Shown here: piece by piece, positions 52,020 through 61,419 of the stretch
Layout of the letters: the number at the start of each line of letters is the position of its first letter
Position numbering within the stretch: the stretch's first letter is position 1
Source of the DNA: MWDV01 sp002070715
GTDB lineage: Bacteria > Verrucomicrobiota > Verrucomicrobiia > Limisphaerales > MWDV01
DNA length: 64,000 nucleotides
Direction: 5' to 3'
NCBI GenBank assembly: GCA_035411585.1
Contig: DAONTI010000017.1
Location: forward strand, 1 to 64,000
Notes under the pieces: model-generated
What the model was told of the DNA's origin: nothing
Database searches by the model: none
What the model saw: the letters and a program-made list of their open reading frames with translations, nothing else
Position numbers and translations under genes: made by a program

Positions 52020-54719
52020 ATGGGTCTGCATCCCGATTTCCCCCGTTCCCCTTACGCGCCATTGATTCCGGAGCAGCGTTGGTTTCCCGCGGACGAGGCT
52101 TTGCGCAGCACGGCTTACGAAAAATTGCTGCCGCCGCTCGTGGCGAAGATCCGCCAGGAAGTGTTCGCCTGGCGCGCCGCCGGTTATCCGGGGGCGTCGT
52201 CCACCTCCGCGGCCCTGCTGCGGTGGTGGTTTGACATGGAGCATTTGATCGAAGCGGCCGACGGCGCGTTGTCGCCCTTCCGGTATTATTTCGCTCAGCG
52301 GGAGGCGGTGGAATCGGTGATCTGGCTCCACGAAGTCCGGCAAGCCCGCGACAAGTTTGACCTGTTGCGCTTCGACGCGTCAGGCGCGGTGTCCGCCGGG
52401 ATGTTTGCCGAGGAATGGCCGCGTTACGTGCTGAAGATGGCCACCGGCTCCGGCAAGACCAAGGTGTTGTCGCTGCTGCTGGCGTGGAGCTTTTTTCACA
52501 AATTGTACGAACCGGATTCGACGTTGGCGCGGAACTTCCTCCTCATCGCGCCGAACATCATCGTGCTCGACCGGTTGCGCGCCGACTTTGACGGTCTGAA
52601 GATTTTCTTCAATGATCCGGTCCTGCCGGACAACGGCCATGAAGGCCGGAACTGGCGCGATGATTTTCAGGTCACGCTGCACATTCAAGACGACGTGCGG
52701 GTGATCCGCGAGACGGGCAACATCTTTTTGACGAACATTCACCGCGTGTTTCTCGGCGAGGTGCGCGAGCCGTCACTGGCCGATGATGATCTGCGGAACT
52801 ATTTTCTCGCGCCGTTTGGTCCGAAGCCGGTCGGCAGGACGACCGACAGCAAAACCGATCTCGGCGAGATTGTCCGCAACGTCCACGAGCTGGTGGTCTT
52901 CAACGACGAAGCCCACCATATTCATGATCCACGGATGGCCTGGTTCCGGTCCATTCAGGACATTCATCACCAGATGTTGCAGCGGGATTGCCGGCTGGCG
53001 TTGCAAGTGGACGTGACCGCCACACCGCGGCACGACGACGGCGCCATCTTTGTGCAGACGATTTGCGATTATCCGCTGGTGGAGGCGATTCATCAAAACG
53101 TGGTGAAACACCCGGTCCTGCCGGACGCGCCCAGCCGGGCCAAACTCCAAGAACACAAGAGCGCCATTTTCACCGAAAAATACGCCGATTATCTGGCGCT
53201 CGGCATCGAGGAGTGGCGCCAGAGCTACGCCGAACAGGAAAAGCTCGGCAAAAAAGCCGTCCTCTTCGTGATGACGGACGACACACGCAACTGCGACGAA
53301 GTCGGCGAGTATCTTCAAAAAATTTGCCCGGAACTCCAGGGCGCGGTGCTGGTGATCCACACCAAGAACAACGGCGAAATCTCCGAGGCCGCTTCCGGGA
53401 AGAAGGAGGAGGAACTGCGCGAGTTGCGCAAGGCGTCCAACTCAATTGACACCTGGCAAAGCCGCTACAAGGCCATCGTCTCGGTGCTCATGCTCAAGGA
53501 AGGCTGGGACGTGCGCAACGTGACCACCATTGTGGGGCTGCGTCCCTACGCGGCGGCCAGCAACATCCTGCCGGAACAGACCCTCGGACGCGGTTTGCGG
53601 CGCATGCACCGCGGCACCGATATCCGCGAGACGGTCTCCGTGATGGGCACGCCGGCGTTCATGGACTTCGTCGAATCCATTGAAACCGAGGGCGTGACGT
53701 TGGAACGCGCACCGATGGGCGGCGGCGTGCCGCGGCACGAGTCGCTCATCGTCGAAGTGGATCAGGAAAAGGACCTCGACGCGCTGGACATCACGCTGCC
53801 CAAACTGACCCGCCGCTACCAACGCGCTTACCAAGACCTCGACGCCCTCGACCCGGCCCGGCTGGGGAATCAGACGCTGACGCTCCAACCGTTCACGCCC
53901 GAAGAAACGCGCCAGATCGTTTTCAAGCGAATGCTGGATGATGAAATTGATCACACTGTGGAACTCGACGGCGCCGGCGTGGCCGATTACCGGTCGGTGG
54001 TTGCTTTTTTTGCCCGCCAACTGCTGCGGGACTTGCGGCTGGTCGGCGGCTACGACGTGCTCTACGGCAAAGTGAAGACCTTCATGCGCGAACATCTGTT
54101 CACGCCCGCGCCCGTGAATCTGGAAGATCCGGTCGTCCTCCGCAATTTGTCCGAACCGGAGGCGGGCAAAATTCTGTACGACGCGTTCAAGACCGCCATC
54201 AACGCGCTGACCATTCAAGAATCCGGCGCCTCCCGCATCGAAGACTGGATCCGGCTGCGCGATACGCGGCCCTTCCGCACGGAATACCGGCAATACCTGA
54301 CGCCCGACAAATCTATCTTCAGCAAGGTCGTCGGCGAACCGCATTCCGGTGGCTTCGAGCTGCGGTTCGCGGCCTTTCTCGAAGCGGCGCCGGACGTGGT
54401 GTCATTCGCCAAGAACTACACCGCTGTCGGTTTCAAGCTCGATTACGTCAAAGCCAACGGCGACCTTGCCAACTACCTCCCGGATTTCATTGTGCGCACG
54501 GCGGATGGAACAATCTGGATTGTCGAAACCAAAGGCCGGGAAGAGCTTGACCTGCCGCAAAAGATGGCGCGGCTGAAACAGTGGTGTGAGGACGCGACGA
54601 AAGCGGAGGAAAACGGCCCGCGATATGATTTCGTGTTCGTGGATCAACTGGGCTTCGAGGAACACCAGCCAAAAACCTTCGCGGCGCTGGCGGCGAGTTT
54701 CACGGAGTATAAGCCATGA
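52020..54719 (+). CDS. res: Type III-like restriction subunit (SF2 helicase + PD-ExK nuclease)
   Basis: An 899-residue restriction protein. The SF2 motor has Walker A ATGSGKT near residue 142, the Walker B/DEAH form NDEAHH near 297, ATPRHD as motif III-like, and the C-terminal helicase motifs MLKEGWDVRNVT and EQTLGRGLRRMH. The nuclease domain follows: near residue 820 LPDFIVRTADGTIWIVETKGRE gives the PD-(x)n-ExK active site. Together these are the standard parts of type III Res, which cuts DNA after ATP-driven communication with Mod. It is translationally coupled (ATGA overlap) to a small winged-helix-like gene and lies upstream of the matching methyltransferase, interrupted by an ATPase gene. 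Confidence 0.9.
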   Translation: MGLHPDFPRSPYAPLIPEQRWFPADEALRSTAYEKLLPPLVAKIRQEVFAWRAAGYPGASSTSAALLRWWFDMEHLIEAADGALSPFRYYFAQREAVESVIWLHEVRQARDKFDLLRFDASGAVSAGMFAEEWPRYVLKMATGSGKTKVLSLLLAWSFFHKLYEPDSTLARNFLLIAPNIIVLDRLRADFDGLKIFFNDPVLPDNGHEGRNWRDDFQVTLHIQDDVRVIRETGNIFLTNIHRVFLGEVREPSLADDDLRNYFLAPFGPKPVGRTTDSKTDLGEIVRNVHELVVFNDEAHHIHDPRMAWFRSIQDIHHQMLQRDCRLALQVDVTATPRHDDGAIFVQTICDYPLVEAIHQNVVKHPVLPDAPSRAKLQEHKSAIFTEKYADYLALGIEEWRQSYAEQEKLGKKAVLFVMTDDTRNCDEVGEYLQKICPELQGAVLVIHTKNNGEISEAASGKKEEELRELRKASNSIDTWQSRYKAIVSVLMLKEGWDVRNVTTIVGLRPYAAASNILPEQTLGRGLRRMHRGTDIRETVSVMGTPAFMDFVESIETEGVTLERAPMGGGVPRHESLIVEVDQEKDLDALDITLPKLTRRYQRAYQDLDALDPARLGNQTLTLQPFTPEETRQIVFKRMLDDEIDHTVELDGAGVADYRSVVAFFARQLLRDLRLVGGYDVLYGKVKTFMREHLFTPAPVNLEDPVVLRNLSEPEAGKILYDAFKTAINALTIQESGASRIEDWIRLRDTRPFRTEYRQYLTPDKSIFSKVVGEPHSGGFELRFAAFLEAAPDVVSFAKNYTAVGFKLDYVKANGDLANYLPDFIVRTADGTIWIVETKGREELDLPQKMARLKQWCEDATKAEENGPRYDFVFVDQLGFEEHQPKTFAALAASFTEYKP

Positions 54720-55084
54720 TGACGTTGAAACAATTCCATGGTGGATTGACCAGCGTACCGGCTTCCGTGACCTGGCATCTCGCCGATCTCGGCGAGGCGC
54801 GCGGGAAACAGGATTTGTTCCTGAAACAATCGCCTCAGAAATTGAAAGCGCTGCGCGAACACGCCATCATCGAAAGCGCCAAGGGCGAGAAAACCGCATT
54901 GGTGCTGGGGGCGATTGAGGCGAGTACCGCGCCCTTCACGGTAAATGACTTGGAGCGAACTTGTCCCCGTGTCAGCCGGGAAACAATCCAGTTGCTTCTC
55001 CACAACCTGCGAAGGGATGGCAAAGTCGAGTGTCTCGGACGCGGCCCCGGGGCGCGGTGGCAAAAGAAGGGGTATTACCCTTAA
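54716..55084 (+). CDS. Small winged-helix-like protein coupled to res
   Basis: A 122-residue protein. Residues 60-118 (VLGAIEASTAPFTVNDLERTCPRVSRETIQLLLHNLRRDGKVEC then GRGPGARWQKKGYYP) form a likely winged-helix DNA-binding domain with the recognition helix in SRETIQLLLHNLR and a basic wing. The N-terminal half (FLKQSPQKLKALREHAIIES) is helical. The ATG overlaps the res stop by 4 bp, so the two are made together. It may regulate the locus or help recognise DNA; that is inference. I do not recognise a named family. Confidence 0.7.
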   Translation: MMTLKQFHGGLTSVPASVTWHLADLGEARGKQDLFLKQSPQKLKALREHAIIESAKGEKTALVLGAIEASTAPFTVNDLERTCPRVSRETIQLLLHNLRRDGKVECLGRGPGARWQKKGYYP

Positions 55085-55144
55085 AAGAGGGTAAGAGAGA
55101 GGGTAAAACCAGAAACCGAGTAATGAATTAGGCACTAACTTGCC

Positions 55145-55372
55145 ATGCTCCAACCACCTGAAACCGATCGCTCCGACCTCCCCGACGCCGGGAAACGCGG
55201 TCTCATTGCGCGGATCTCACACGACAAACCGCTGCCGGACAAATACCGCCGTCGGCTCGTCGCGGACAAACGCAAGGTGAAACGGGTCGGGAGCGGCAAC
55301 ACCCACGCAGTCGGCAACCGCGGCCTCCCCTTTCAGGCGCCCGAACAAATTACCGCCCGCAGCCCCTGTCCG
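55145..55372 (+). pseudogene. Degenerate 5' fragment duplicate of the mod gene
   Basis: The 98-codon frame starting at 55145 (open to 55441) begins with about 69 codons that align without a gap to the start of the methyltransferase at 57172. By my count 39 of 69 residues are identical, including KPLPDKYR and ADKR. After about 55360 the similarity ends, and the frame then runs into the ATPase start. No catalytic motif is present, so it is a fragment. It lies 60 bp after the winged-helix gene, just where a mod gene would be expected, which suggests it is what remains of an older mod copy. Confidence 0.75.
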
Positions 55373-55425
55373 GGGTTGAATCCGTGGGGCTCGCAATTGC
55401 CCGGGAGGATAAATAGAATCCAGCC

Positions 55426-57165
55426 ATGTTCACGAAACTGACCATCACCAATTTCAAAAAGCTGGTGCGCGCCGAAGTGCCACTGGCTGAGGCGGTCGTT
55501 TTCATTGGGCCAAACAACTCGGGCAAGACGACGGCGTTGCAAGCGCTCACCCTTTGGGATCTTGGCCTGCGCAAGTGGGCGGACAAGCGCAAGGAAAGCC
55601 GCGCCAAAGAACGTACGGGCGTCACGATTAACCGCCGCGATCTGATTTCCATTCCGATTCCAAGCTCCCGTTTGCTCTGGCGCGACCTGCACGTGCGTGA
55701 CGTGAAGCAAGTCGGTGGCAAGCCAAAGACCAACAACATAAAATTTAATATCACGGTGGACGGCGTTTCTGAAGGCAAAGAATGGTCCTTCGGCCTGGAG
55801 TTTGACTATGCCAACGAGGAATCTTTCTATTGCCGCGCCTTAGCTTGGCCGGAAAACAAAGAAGCCCGTGACCGCCTCCTGGAATGGGCGCTCAATACGC
55901 GGGTCGCCTACCTGCCGCCGATGTCCGGTTTGGCTGCCGAGGAATTCCGCAAAGAGCCCGGTGAGATTGGGGTTCTGATTGGCGAAGGCCGCACGGCCGA
56001 GGTCCTCCGCAACCTCTGCCATCGCGTCCATTCCGCCCCAGATCAAAGTTCGTGGCAGGAGTTGACGGCCCACATTGAGCGACTGTTCCGCGTCAAACTG
56101 CTCGCTCCGCAATACATTCCTGAACGGAGCGAATTGCGCATGCAGTATGAGCAACCCGACGGCTTGGTGCTGGATCTCTCCTCCGCCGGTCGCGGCTTTC
56201 AACAGACGCTGCTGCTCCTGGCATATCTCTACCAAAACCCCGGCAGTGCGTTGCTGCTGGACGAACCCGACGCTCACTTGGAAGTCATCCGCCAACGCAA
56301 AATCTACAATTTGCTCACCGACGTGGCCTCCGCCCAAGGCAGTCAAATCATCGCCGCCAGCCATTCGGAAGTCGTCCTCAATGAAGCCGCGGAGCGCGAT
56401 GTCGTTGTCGCCTTCGTCGGCAAACCGCACCGGCTCGATAATCGCCAAAAAAGTCAGGCCGCCAAATCGCTCAAGAGCATTCCCTTTGATCTCTACTACC
56501 TCGCCGAGAACAACGGTTGGATGTTCTTTGTCGAAGGCTCAACCGATCTCGCGATCCTCCGCTCGCTGGCGCGGAAACTTGATCACCCCGCCGCCGCAAT
56601 CCTCGACGAACCCCCCGTCCATTACGTCAAAACCAACATTCCCGACCACGCCCGCGACGTATTTCATGGTCTGCGTGAAGCCAAGCCCAACCTGGTCGGT
56701 CTCGCCCTTTTTGACCGCCTGACGGCTGCTCCGGAATCCACCCCCGGCCTGCAAATGCTCTGTTGGTCGCGGCGCGAGATTGAAAATTATCTCGTGACCC
56801 CGCAGGTCCTCGACCGCTTCGCCCGCCGCGACCAGCCCGACGACCTCTTTGGTCGCGCCGAAGCCGGCCGGCGCGCCGATCTCATGCGCCAGTGTGTTGC
56901 CGAACTGGAAAACGCCCTCCGGGTGACCAACAAACCACCCCCGTGGTCGCCTGATATCAAAGTCACCGACGATTTCCTGGATCCTCTGTTCAAGAACTTC
57001 TACGAGCGCATCGGCCTGAAACAGCTCTTGTTCAAACGGAACTACCATGAACTGGCCAAGCTGATTGAACCCTCCGAACTCGCCAGGGATATTCGCGCTG
57101 AAATCGAGGAGAAACTTGATGCGATCGTTGCTACCCGCCGCTCAGCGGTCCCCCCAGCCGAATGA
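55426..57165 (+). CDS. OLD-like AAA ATPase with TOPRIM/DUF4435-like C-terminus
   Basis: A 579-residue protein. It has an ABC-type ATPase half with Walker A GPNNSGKTT (residues 28-36), signature-like LSSAGRGFQQ, Walker B LLLDEPDAHLE and a switch His in AASHSEVVL. From about residue 360 there is a second half with VEGSTDLAIL (a TOPRIM-type Glu), GLALFDRL and the REIENYL motif common to DUF4435/OLD-type proteins. The canonical TOPRIM D-x-D is not clearly present. OLD-family proteins are nucleases in several phage-defence systems. The gene lies between a mod fragment and the full mod and ends 6 bp before mod starts, so it is probably cotranscribed and part of the defence locus. Confidence 0.82.
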   Translation: MFTKLTITNFKKLVRAEVPLAEAVVFIGPNNSGKTTALQALTLWDLGLRKWADKRKESRAKERTGVTINRRDLISIPIPSSRLLWRDLHVRDVKQVGGKPKTNNIKFNITVDGVSEGKEWSFGLEFDYANEESFYCRALAWPENKEARDRLLEWALNTRVAYLPPMSGLAAEEFRKEPGEIGVLIGEGRTAEVLRNLCHRVHSAPDQSSWQELTAHIERLFRVKLLAPQYIPERSELRMQYEQPDGLVLDLSSAGRGFQQTLLLLAYLYQNPGSALLLDEPDAHLEVIRQRKIYNLLTDVASAQGSQIIAASHSEVVLNEAAERDVVVAFVGKPHRLDNRQKSQAAKSLKSIPFDLYYLAENNGWMFFVEGSTDLAILRSLARKLDHPAAAILDEPPVHYVKTNIPDHARDVFHGLREAKPNLVGLALFDRLTAAPESTPGLQMLCWSRREIENYLVTPQVLDRFARRDQPDDLFGRAEAGRRADLMRQCVAELENALRVTNKPPPWSPDIKVTDDFLDPLFKNFYERIGLKQLLFKRNYHELAKLIEPSELARDIRAEIEEKLDAIVATRRSAVPPAE

Positions 57166-57171
57166 TGCCCC

Positions 57172-59562
57172 ATGCCCCGACCCCACGATCCCGACCGCTA
57201 CGAACTCTCCGACGCCGAGAAGCGCGATCTCATCGCGCTGATCCAGCGCGGCAAACCGCTGCCGGACAAATACCGCTTCCTGCTCTTCGCGGACAAACGC
57301 GAGGTGGAACTCGTCTGGAGCGGCAAAACCCGCGAAGTCTGCAACATCGTCCTCCCCTTCCAAACGCTGGAACACATTGACGAACCGCGCCCGGAACGAG
57401 CGGACGCCGACGAACTGGCCCTCGACACCCGCGGCCGGCAACTCAAGGGCTGGACCAACAAACTGATCTGGGGCGACAACAAACTCATCCTCGCCTCCCT
57501 CAAAAGCGGCGCGCTCCGCCGCCAGATCGAGGACGCCGGCGGCCTCAAGCTCATCTACATTGACCCGCCCTTCGATGTCGGCGCGGACTTCAGCATGGAC
57601 ATCGCGATCGGCGGCGAAACCTTCCACAAAGAACCCAACCTCCTCGAACAAATCGCCTACCGCGACACCTGGGGGCGCGGCGCGGATTCCTTCCTCGCCA
57701 TGATCTACGAACGCCTCCTCCTCATGCGCGACCTCCTCCATGACCAAGGCAGCATCTACGTCCATTGCGATTGGCGGGTTACCGGCTTTATTCGACAAGC
57801 ACTCGACGAAGTATTTGGGAAAGATCACTTCGTCAACGAGCTAATCTGGAAAAGGCAATCAGCTAAGAGCGGAGCATTCGAGGGCATCGGACAATTCGGC
57901 AGAATCCACGAAACAATTTACTTCTACAGTCGCGGCGAGCACTTCACGTGGAATCAGCAGTTCGCTCCTTACGATGAAAGCTACATTCAGGATTTCTACA
58001 AGCACGTCGAAGCCGGCACTGGAAGAAGATACCGGTTGAGCGACTTGACTGCTGCCGGCCCGCGCCAAGGAGATTCTGGTGGCGCTCTGAAGATAGGAAA
58101 GTCCACCGTGCGGCCAGCAGCCGGTAGGCATTGGGCATTGGGACTCCAGCCGAAAGAGACGGTACAACAGGCAATGGATCGTCTCGTCGCGGAGAATCGC
58201 ATCGATTTCCGCGAAGGCGGAATGCCGCAATACAAGCGCTATCTCGACGAGATGCCGGGCGTTGCGTTGCAGGACATCTGGACCGACGTGTTGCCGGTAT
58301 CTCCGCAGGGCGTGGAACGCTTGGCTTACCCCACGCAAAAGCCGGAAGCATTGCTTGAGCGAATCATTCGCGCCAGCAGCAACGAAGGGGATTTGGTGGC
58401 GGACTTTTTCTGCGGGAGCGGCACGACGGCGGCGGTGGCGGAGAAGCTGGGCCGCAAATGGATCGCCACCGACCTCGGCAAGTTCGCCATCCACACCACG
58501 CGCAAACGGCTCATCGGCGTCCAGCGCGAGTTGAAGGCGGCGGGCCAGCCGTTCCGCGCGTTCGAGGTCTTGAATCTCGGCCGCTACGAGCGGCAGGCCT
58601 ACCTCAACGTTTCCCCGCGCCTGACCGGCAAGAAGAAGGAACAGGCGCTGGCGAAAAAAGAACGCGAGTTCCGGGAGTTGATCCTCAAAGCCTATCGCGC
58701 CGAGCCGTTGTCGGGCGCGGGCCGCACGGGCGACGACGGTTTCTTCCACGGCAAGCTGGGCGGCCGGTTGGTGGTCGTCGGCCCGATCAATCTGCCGGTC
58801 GGACGGTTGTTCGTGGAGGAAGTCGTCACCGAATGCCGCAAACGGGGCGCGTCGCGGGTGGACGTGCTGGCGTTTGAATTTGAGATGGGGCTGTTCCCCG
58901 CCGCGCTGGACGAGGCGAAACAGAAGGGCATTGATCTCGCCCCGAAAACCATTCCCCCGGAGGTGTTCGACAAACGCGCCGTCGAGAAGGGGCAGGTGCG
59001 TTTCCACGACGTGAGCTATATCGAGGCCACGCCCCGGTACGACGCGAAACACAAGCGGCGGGTGGCGGTGGAGCTGACGGATTTCTCGGTGTATTACACG
59101 CAAGGCTTGGTGGACGCCATCGCCGCCGGGTTGAAGGCCGGCAAGAGCGAGGTGGTCTGCGAAAACGGCAAGCTGGTCAAGCTCGCCAAAGACAAACAGG
59201 GTGTCGTCACGAAGGACATCCTCACGAAGCAGTGGACCGACTGGGTGGATTACTGGGCGGTGGATTTCGATTACCAGAGCCGCAAAGAGATTATTAAAGT
59301 GCCCAAACAGATGGGCGTGGAAGGGGCGTTGCCGGGGGTGGTGCAGGCCGGGGAGGAGTTTGTGGAATTCGAGGAGCGCTGGACCGGCGCGTACATTTTC
59401 GAGAACGAATGGCAGAGCTTCCGCACCCGCAAGCGCCGGGAGTTGGAGTTGCTCAGCGTCGCGCACGAGTATCCCCGGCCCGGGCGGTACACCGTCGCGG
59501 TGAAGGTGGTGGATATTTTCGGCAACGACACGATGACCCTCGTGCCGGTGACGGCGGGTTGA
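57172..59562 (+). CDS. mod: Type III-like DNA methyltransferase (Mod)
   Basis: A 796-residue site-specific DNA methyltransferase. The catalytic motif IV is YIDPPFDVGADF (near residue 131), followed by the target-recognition region and, near residue 412, the SAM-binding motif I DFFCGSGTTAAVAEKLGRKWIATDL. The IV-before-I order is the beta class, as in type III Mod proteins, which are usually N6-adenine methylases. The C-terminal third after residue 460 is extended, with no motif I recognise. It pairs with the Res at 52020 across the inserted ATPase. The start ATG lies 6 bp after the ATPase stop. Confidence 0.9.
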   Translation: MPRPHDPDRYELSDAEKRDLIALIQRGKPLPDKYRFLLFADKREVELVWSGKTREVCNIVLPFQTLEHIDEPRPERADADELALDTRGRQLKGWTNKLIWGDNKLILASLKSGALRRQIEDAGGLKLIYIDPPFDVGADFSMDIAIGGETFHKEPNLLEQIAYRDTWGRGADSFLAMIYERLLLMRDLLHDQGSIYVHCDWRVTGFIRQALDEVFGKDHFVNELIWKRQSAKSGAFEGIGQFGRIHETIYFYSRGEHFTWNQQFAPYDESYIQDFYKHVEAGTGRRYRLSDLTAAGPRQGDSGGALKIGKSTVRPAAGRHWALGLQPKETVQQAMDRLVAENRIDFREGGMPQYKRYLDEMPGVALQDIWTDVLPVSPQGVERLAYPTQKPEALLERIIRASSNEGDLVADFFCGSGTTAAVAEKLGRKWIATDLGKFAIHTTRKRLIGVQRELKAAGQPFRAFEVLNLGRYERQAYLNVSPRLTGKKKEQALAKKEREFRELILKAYRAEPLSGAGRTGDDGFFHGKLGGRLVVVGPINLPVGRLFVEEVVTECRKRGASRVDVLAFEFEMGLFPAALDEAKQKGIDLAPKTIPPEVFDKRAVEKGQVRFHDVSYIEATPRYDAKHKRRVAVELTDFSVYYTQGLVDAIAAGLKAGKSEVVCENGKLVKLAKDKQGVVTKDILTKQWTDWVDYWAVDFDYQSRKEIIKVPKQMGVEGALPGVVQAGEEFVEFEERWTGAYIFENEWQSFRTRKRRELELLSVAHEYPRPGRYTVAVKVVDIFGNDTMTLVPVTAG

Positions 59563-59677
59563 GGCCGGTTTCCCCGCAGGTCGCGCGTTCCCGCGCCGGC
59601 GAATTGACAGCGGGGTTTCTGCGGCTAGACTGGGGTTGAACTTGAGTTTAATTAAACAACAAAATCAGACTGACTTT

Positions 59678-60157
59678 ATGAAAATGTTTTTGATCGCGGT
59701 GCTGGGCGGGCTTCTGGTGGCGGCCAGTGGTTGCAAGGAGAAGCGCACGTTCAAGACCGAGGACGGGCAGATGGAGGTCACGCGGTCCGGCAAGGATGTG
59801 CGGATGGAATTCAAAGGCGAAGGCGGCACAATGACCATGGTGGGAAACGCCAGCGGTGTCACCATCCCGGACACGTTTCCCAAGGATGTTCCCGTCTTGA
59901 AGGGGGCGGTGCCGTATATGGCCGCGACGCAGGACAAGGCCCAGGTTTTGCATCTGGATCTGCCGCGGAGGGTGGCGGAAGTGTTCCAGGAGTATCAGGA
60001 CAAGCTGAAAGCGGAAGGCTGGACGATCGAGACCACGATGAACATGGGCGATAGTTCCATGCTGGCCGCCACCAAGGACGGACGGCATTGCAACGTGCTG
60101 GTGAGCCAGAACGGGAGCAAAGGCTGCACGATTCAACTGACCGTCGCGGAGGATTAA
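59678..60157 (+). CDS. Putative lipoprotein of unknown function
   Basis: A 159-residue exported lipoprotein. The signal ends in a lipobox (LVAASGC), so Cys is probably acylated and anchors the protein. After a charged, beta-rich region (FKTEDGQMEVTRSGKDVRMEF) the core has TIPDTFPKDVPVLKGAVP and a helical segment with AEVFQEYQDKLKAEGWTIE, then a Cys near the end. The core resembles small domains found in many hypothetical bacterial proteins. No link to the restriction genes is visible apart from position. I start at the ATG at 59678; in-frame sequence before it lacks a signal. Confidence 0.65.
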   Translation: MKMFLIAVLGGLLVAASGCKEKRTFKTEDGQMEVTRSGKDVRMEFKGEGGTMTMVGNASGVTIPDTFPKDVPVLKGAVPYMAATQDKAQVLHLDLPRRVAEVFQEYQDKLKAEGWTIETTMNMGDSSMLAATKDGRHCNVLVSQNGSKGCTIQLTVAED

Positions 60158-60433
60158 AGCGGTTCCGGAAATAATGTGGCGACCAACGGGTCGCCGACCC
60201 CTCACCCGGCCTGACGGCCCCCCTCTCCCCATCGGATGGGGAGAGGGATGGGGAGAGGGGTTGCCGGCGAAGACATCGCTACAGGTTTGATGGAAACGCT
60301 CGGAACCGGTAGTGGAACCACAAAACCGGCATGCCCAGGATGCGCGCCGGCGAGGCCGCCATCACGGCATGGGATTGCGGGGAGAATACGCTTGGGCGGC
60401 AGGCCGCTCCGGGGTGCTGTCCGCGTTTTTATT

Positions 60434-61192
60434 TCAGGCGGACTTGATTTTGGTCACCCGGACCTTCCAATCGTCCGGGCCGGATTCCAAATATTCCCAA
60501 CGGAACGGCTCTTTGCTCTCCGCTTCCATTTGGTAATACAGCGGCTTGGGATCGTGATCGTTGATGAATTCAAACGCTTCGCCCGGTTTGATGTCCGCGA
60601 ACGCGCGATAAAACATGTCGTGCCGCTGGGCCGGAGGGTAGGGGCGGAAATCCATTTCGTTCACCACGGCAAAGCCTTCCTCGCCCAGACCACTCGCCGC
60701 GATTTTTTTGATGTGCACGACGTATTCACCGGGCGTTTTTTGTTGACCGATCCAGGTGTGCTTGCCGGCGAATTTGTTTTTGAAAATTTCGTGAATGGTG
60801 GCCGGCTCCTCCTTCGCAATCAACTCCATGACCGTGCCGGTTTCCATCATGGCGTACCGATGGAACACCACCTTGCTCCATTCCTGGGGATTCACGTTGC
60901 GCAAATCGAGCAGCGTGGCCACCTGGGTCATGTCGCGACCTTGTGACGCGCCGGTGCGGGAGACCTTGACCTTCCAATCGCGCCCGCCGCGGTTCAAATA
61001 CTCCCAGCCGACCACGTCGCCGTGGATGGATTTGAACTCGTAGTAGAGCGGAACGGGATCGTGATCGTTGATGAACGTGAAACTCTGACCGACCGGCAGT
61101 TCTTGAAAGAGTTTCAACAATTTTTCGTGCCGCTGGATCGGCACCAACACCCGCACATCCAAAACCTCATCTGCTTTTGCATTGTCACTCAT
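60434..61192 (-). CDS. DUF2249 protein with three tandem domains
   Basis: A 252-residue soluble protein. The N-terminal and C-terminal domains are clear DUF2249 copies: VLDVRVLVPIQRHEKLLKLF with FINDHDPVPLYYEF, and DFRPYPPAQRHDMFYRAF with FINDHDPKPLYYQM. The middle part (LLDLRNVNPQEWSKVVFHRY with EEPATIHEIFKNKF) has the same spacing but has lost the NDHDP motif. DUF2249 domains are often seen with hemerythrin-like or redox proteins; their role is unknown. The protein is on the opposite strand to its neighbours. The ATG at 61192 is the best start, as sequence before it does not look conserved. Confidence 0.8.
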   Translation of the reverse strand: MSDNAKADEVLDVRVLVPIQRHEKLLKLFQELPVGQSFTFINDHDPVPLYYEFKSIHGDVVGWEYLNRGGRDWKVKVSRTGASQGRDMTQVATLLDLRNVNPQEWSKVVFHRYAMMETGTVMELIAKEEPATIHEIFKNKFAGKHTWIGQQKTPGEYVVHIKKIAASGLGEEGFAVVNEMDFRPYPPAQRHDMFYRAFADIKPGEAFEFINDHDPKPLYYQMEAESKEPFRWEYLESGPDDWKVRVTKIKSA

Positions 61193-61419
61193 GCAATCCA
61201 GTATCCCCGCAAAAAACCGCGAATCAAGTTTGCATCCAACAACGCGGAAGCGCGCATCGTCAGTTGGATGGATGAAAAATCGGTGTATTCGCTTTTCAAC
61301 GGAAGCGCAAATCGTTAGCCTGCGCTTCATCAAATTACAGACTGCAATGGAAACTGAGAACGCTGGATCAAAGCGAGACAACCATTCTGCGCCCAACGAA
61401 TTCCAGTTCTGACCGCCTC

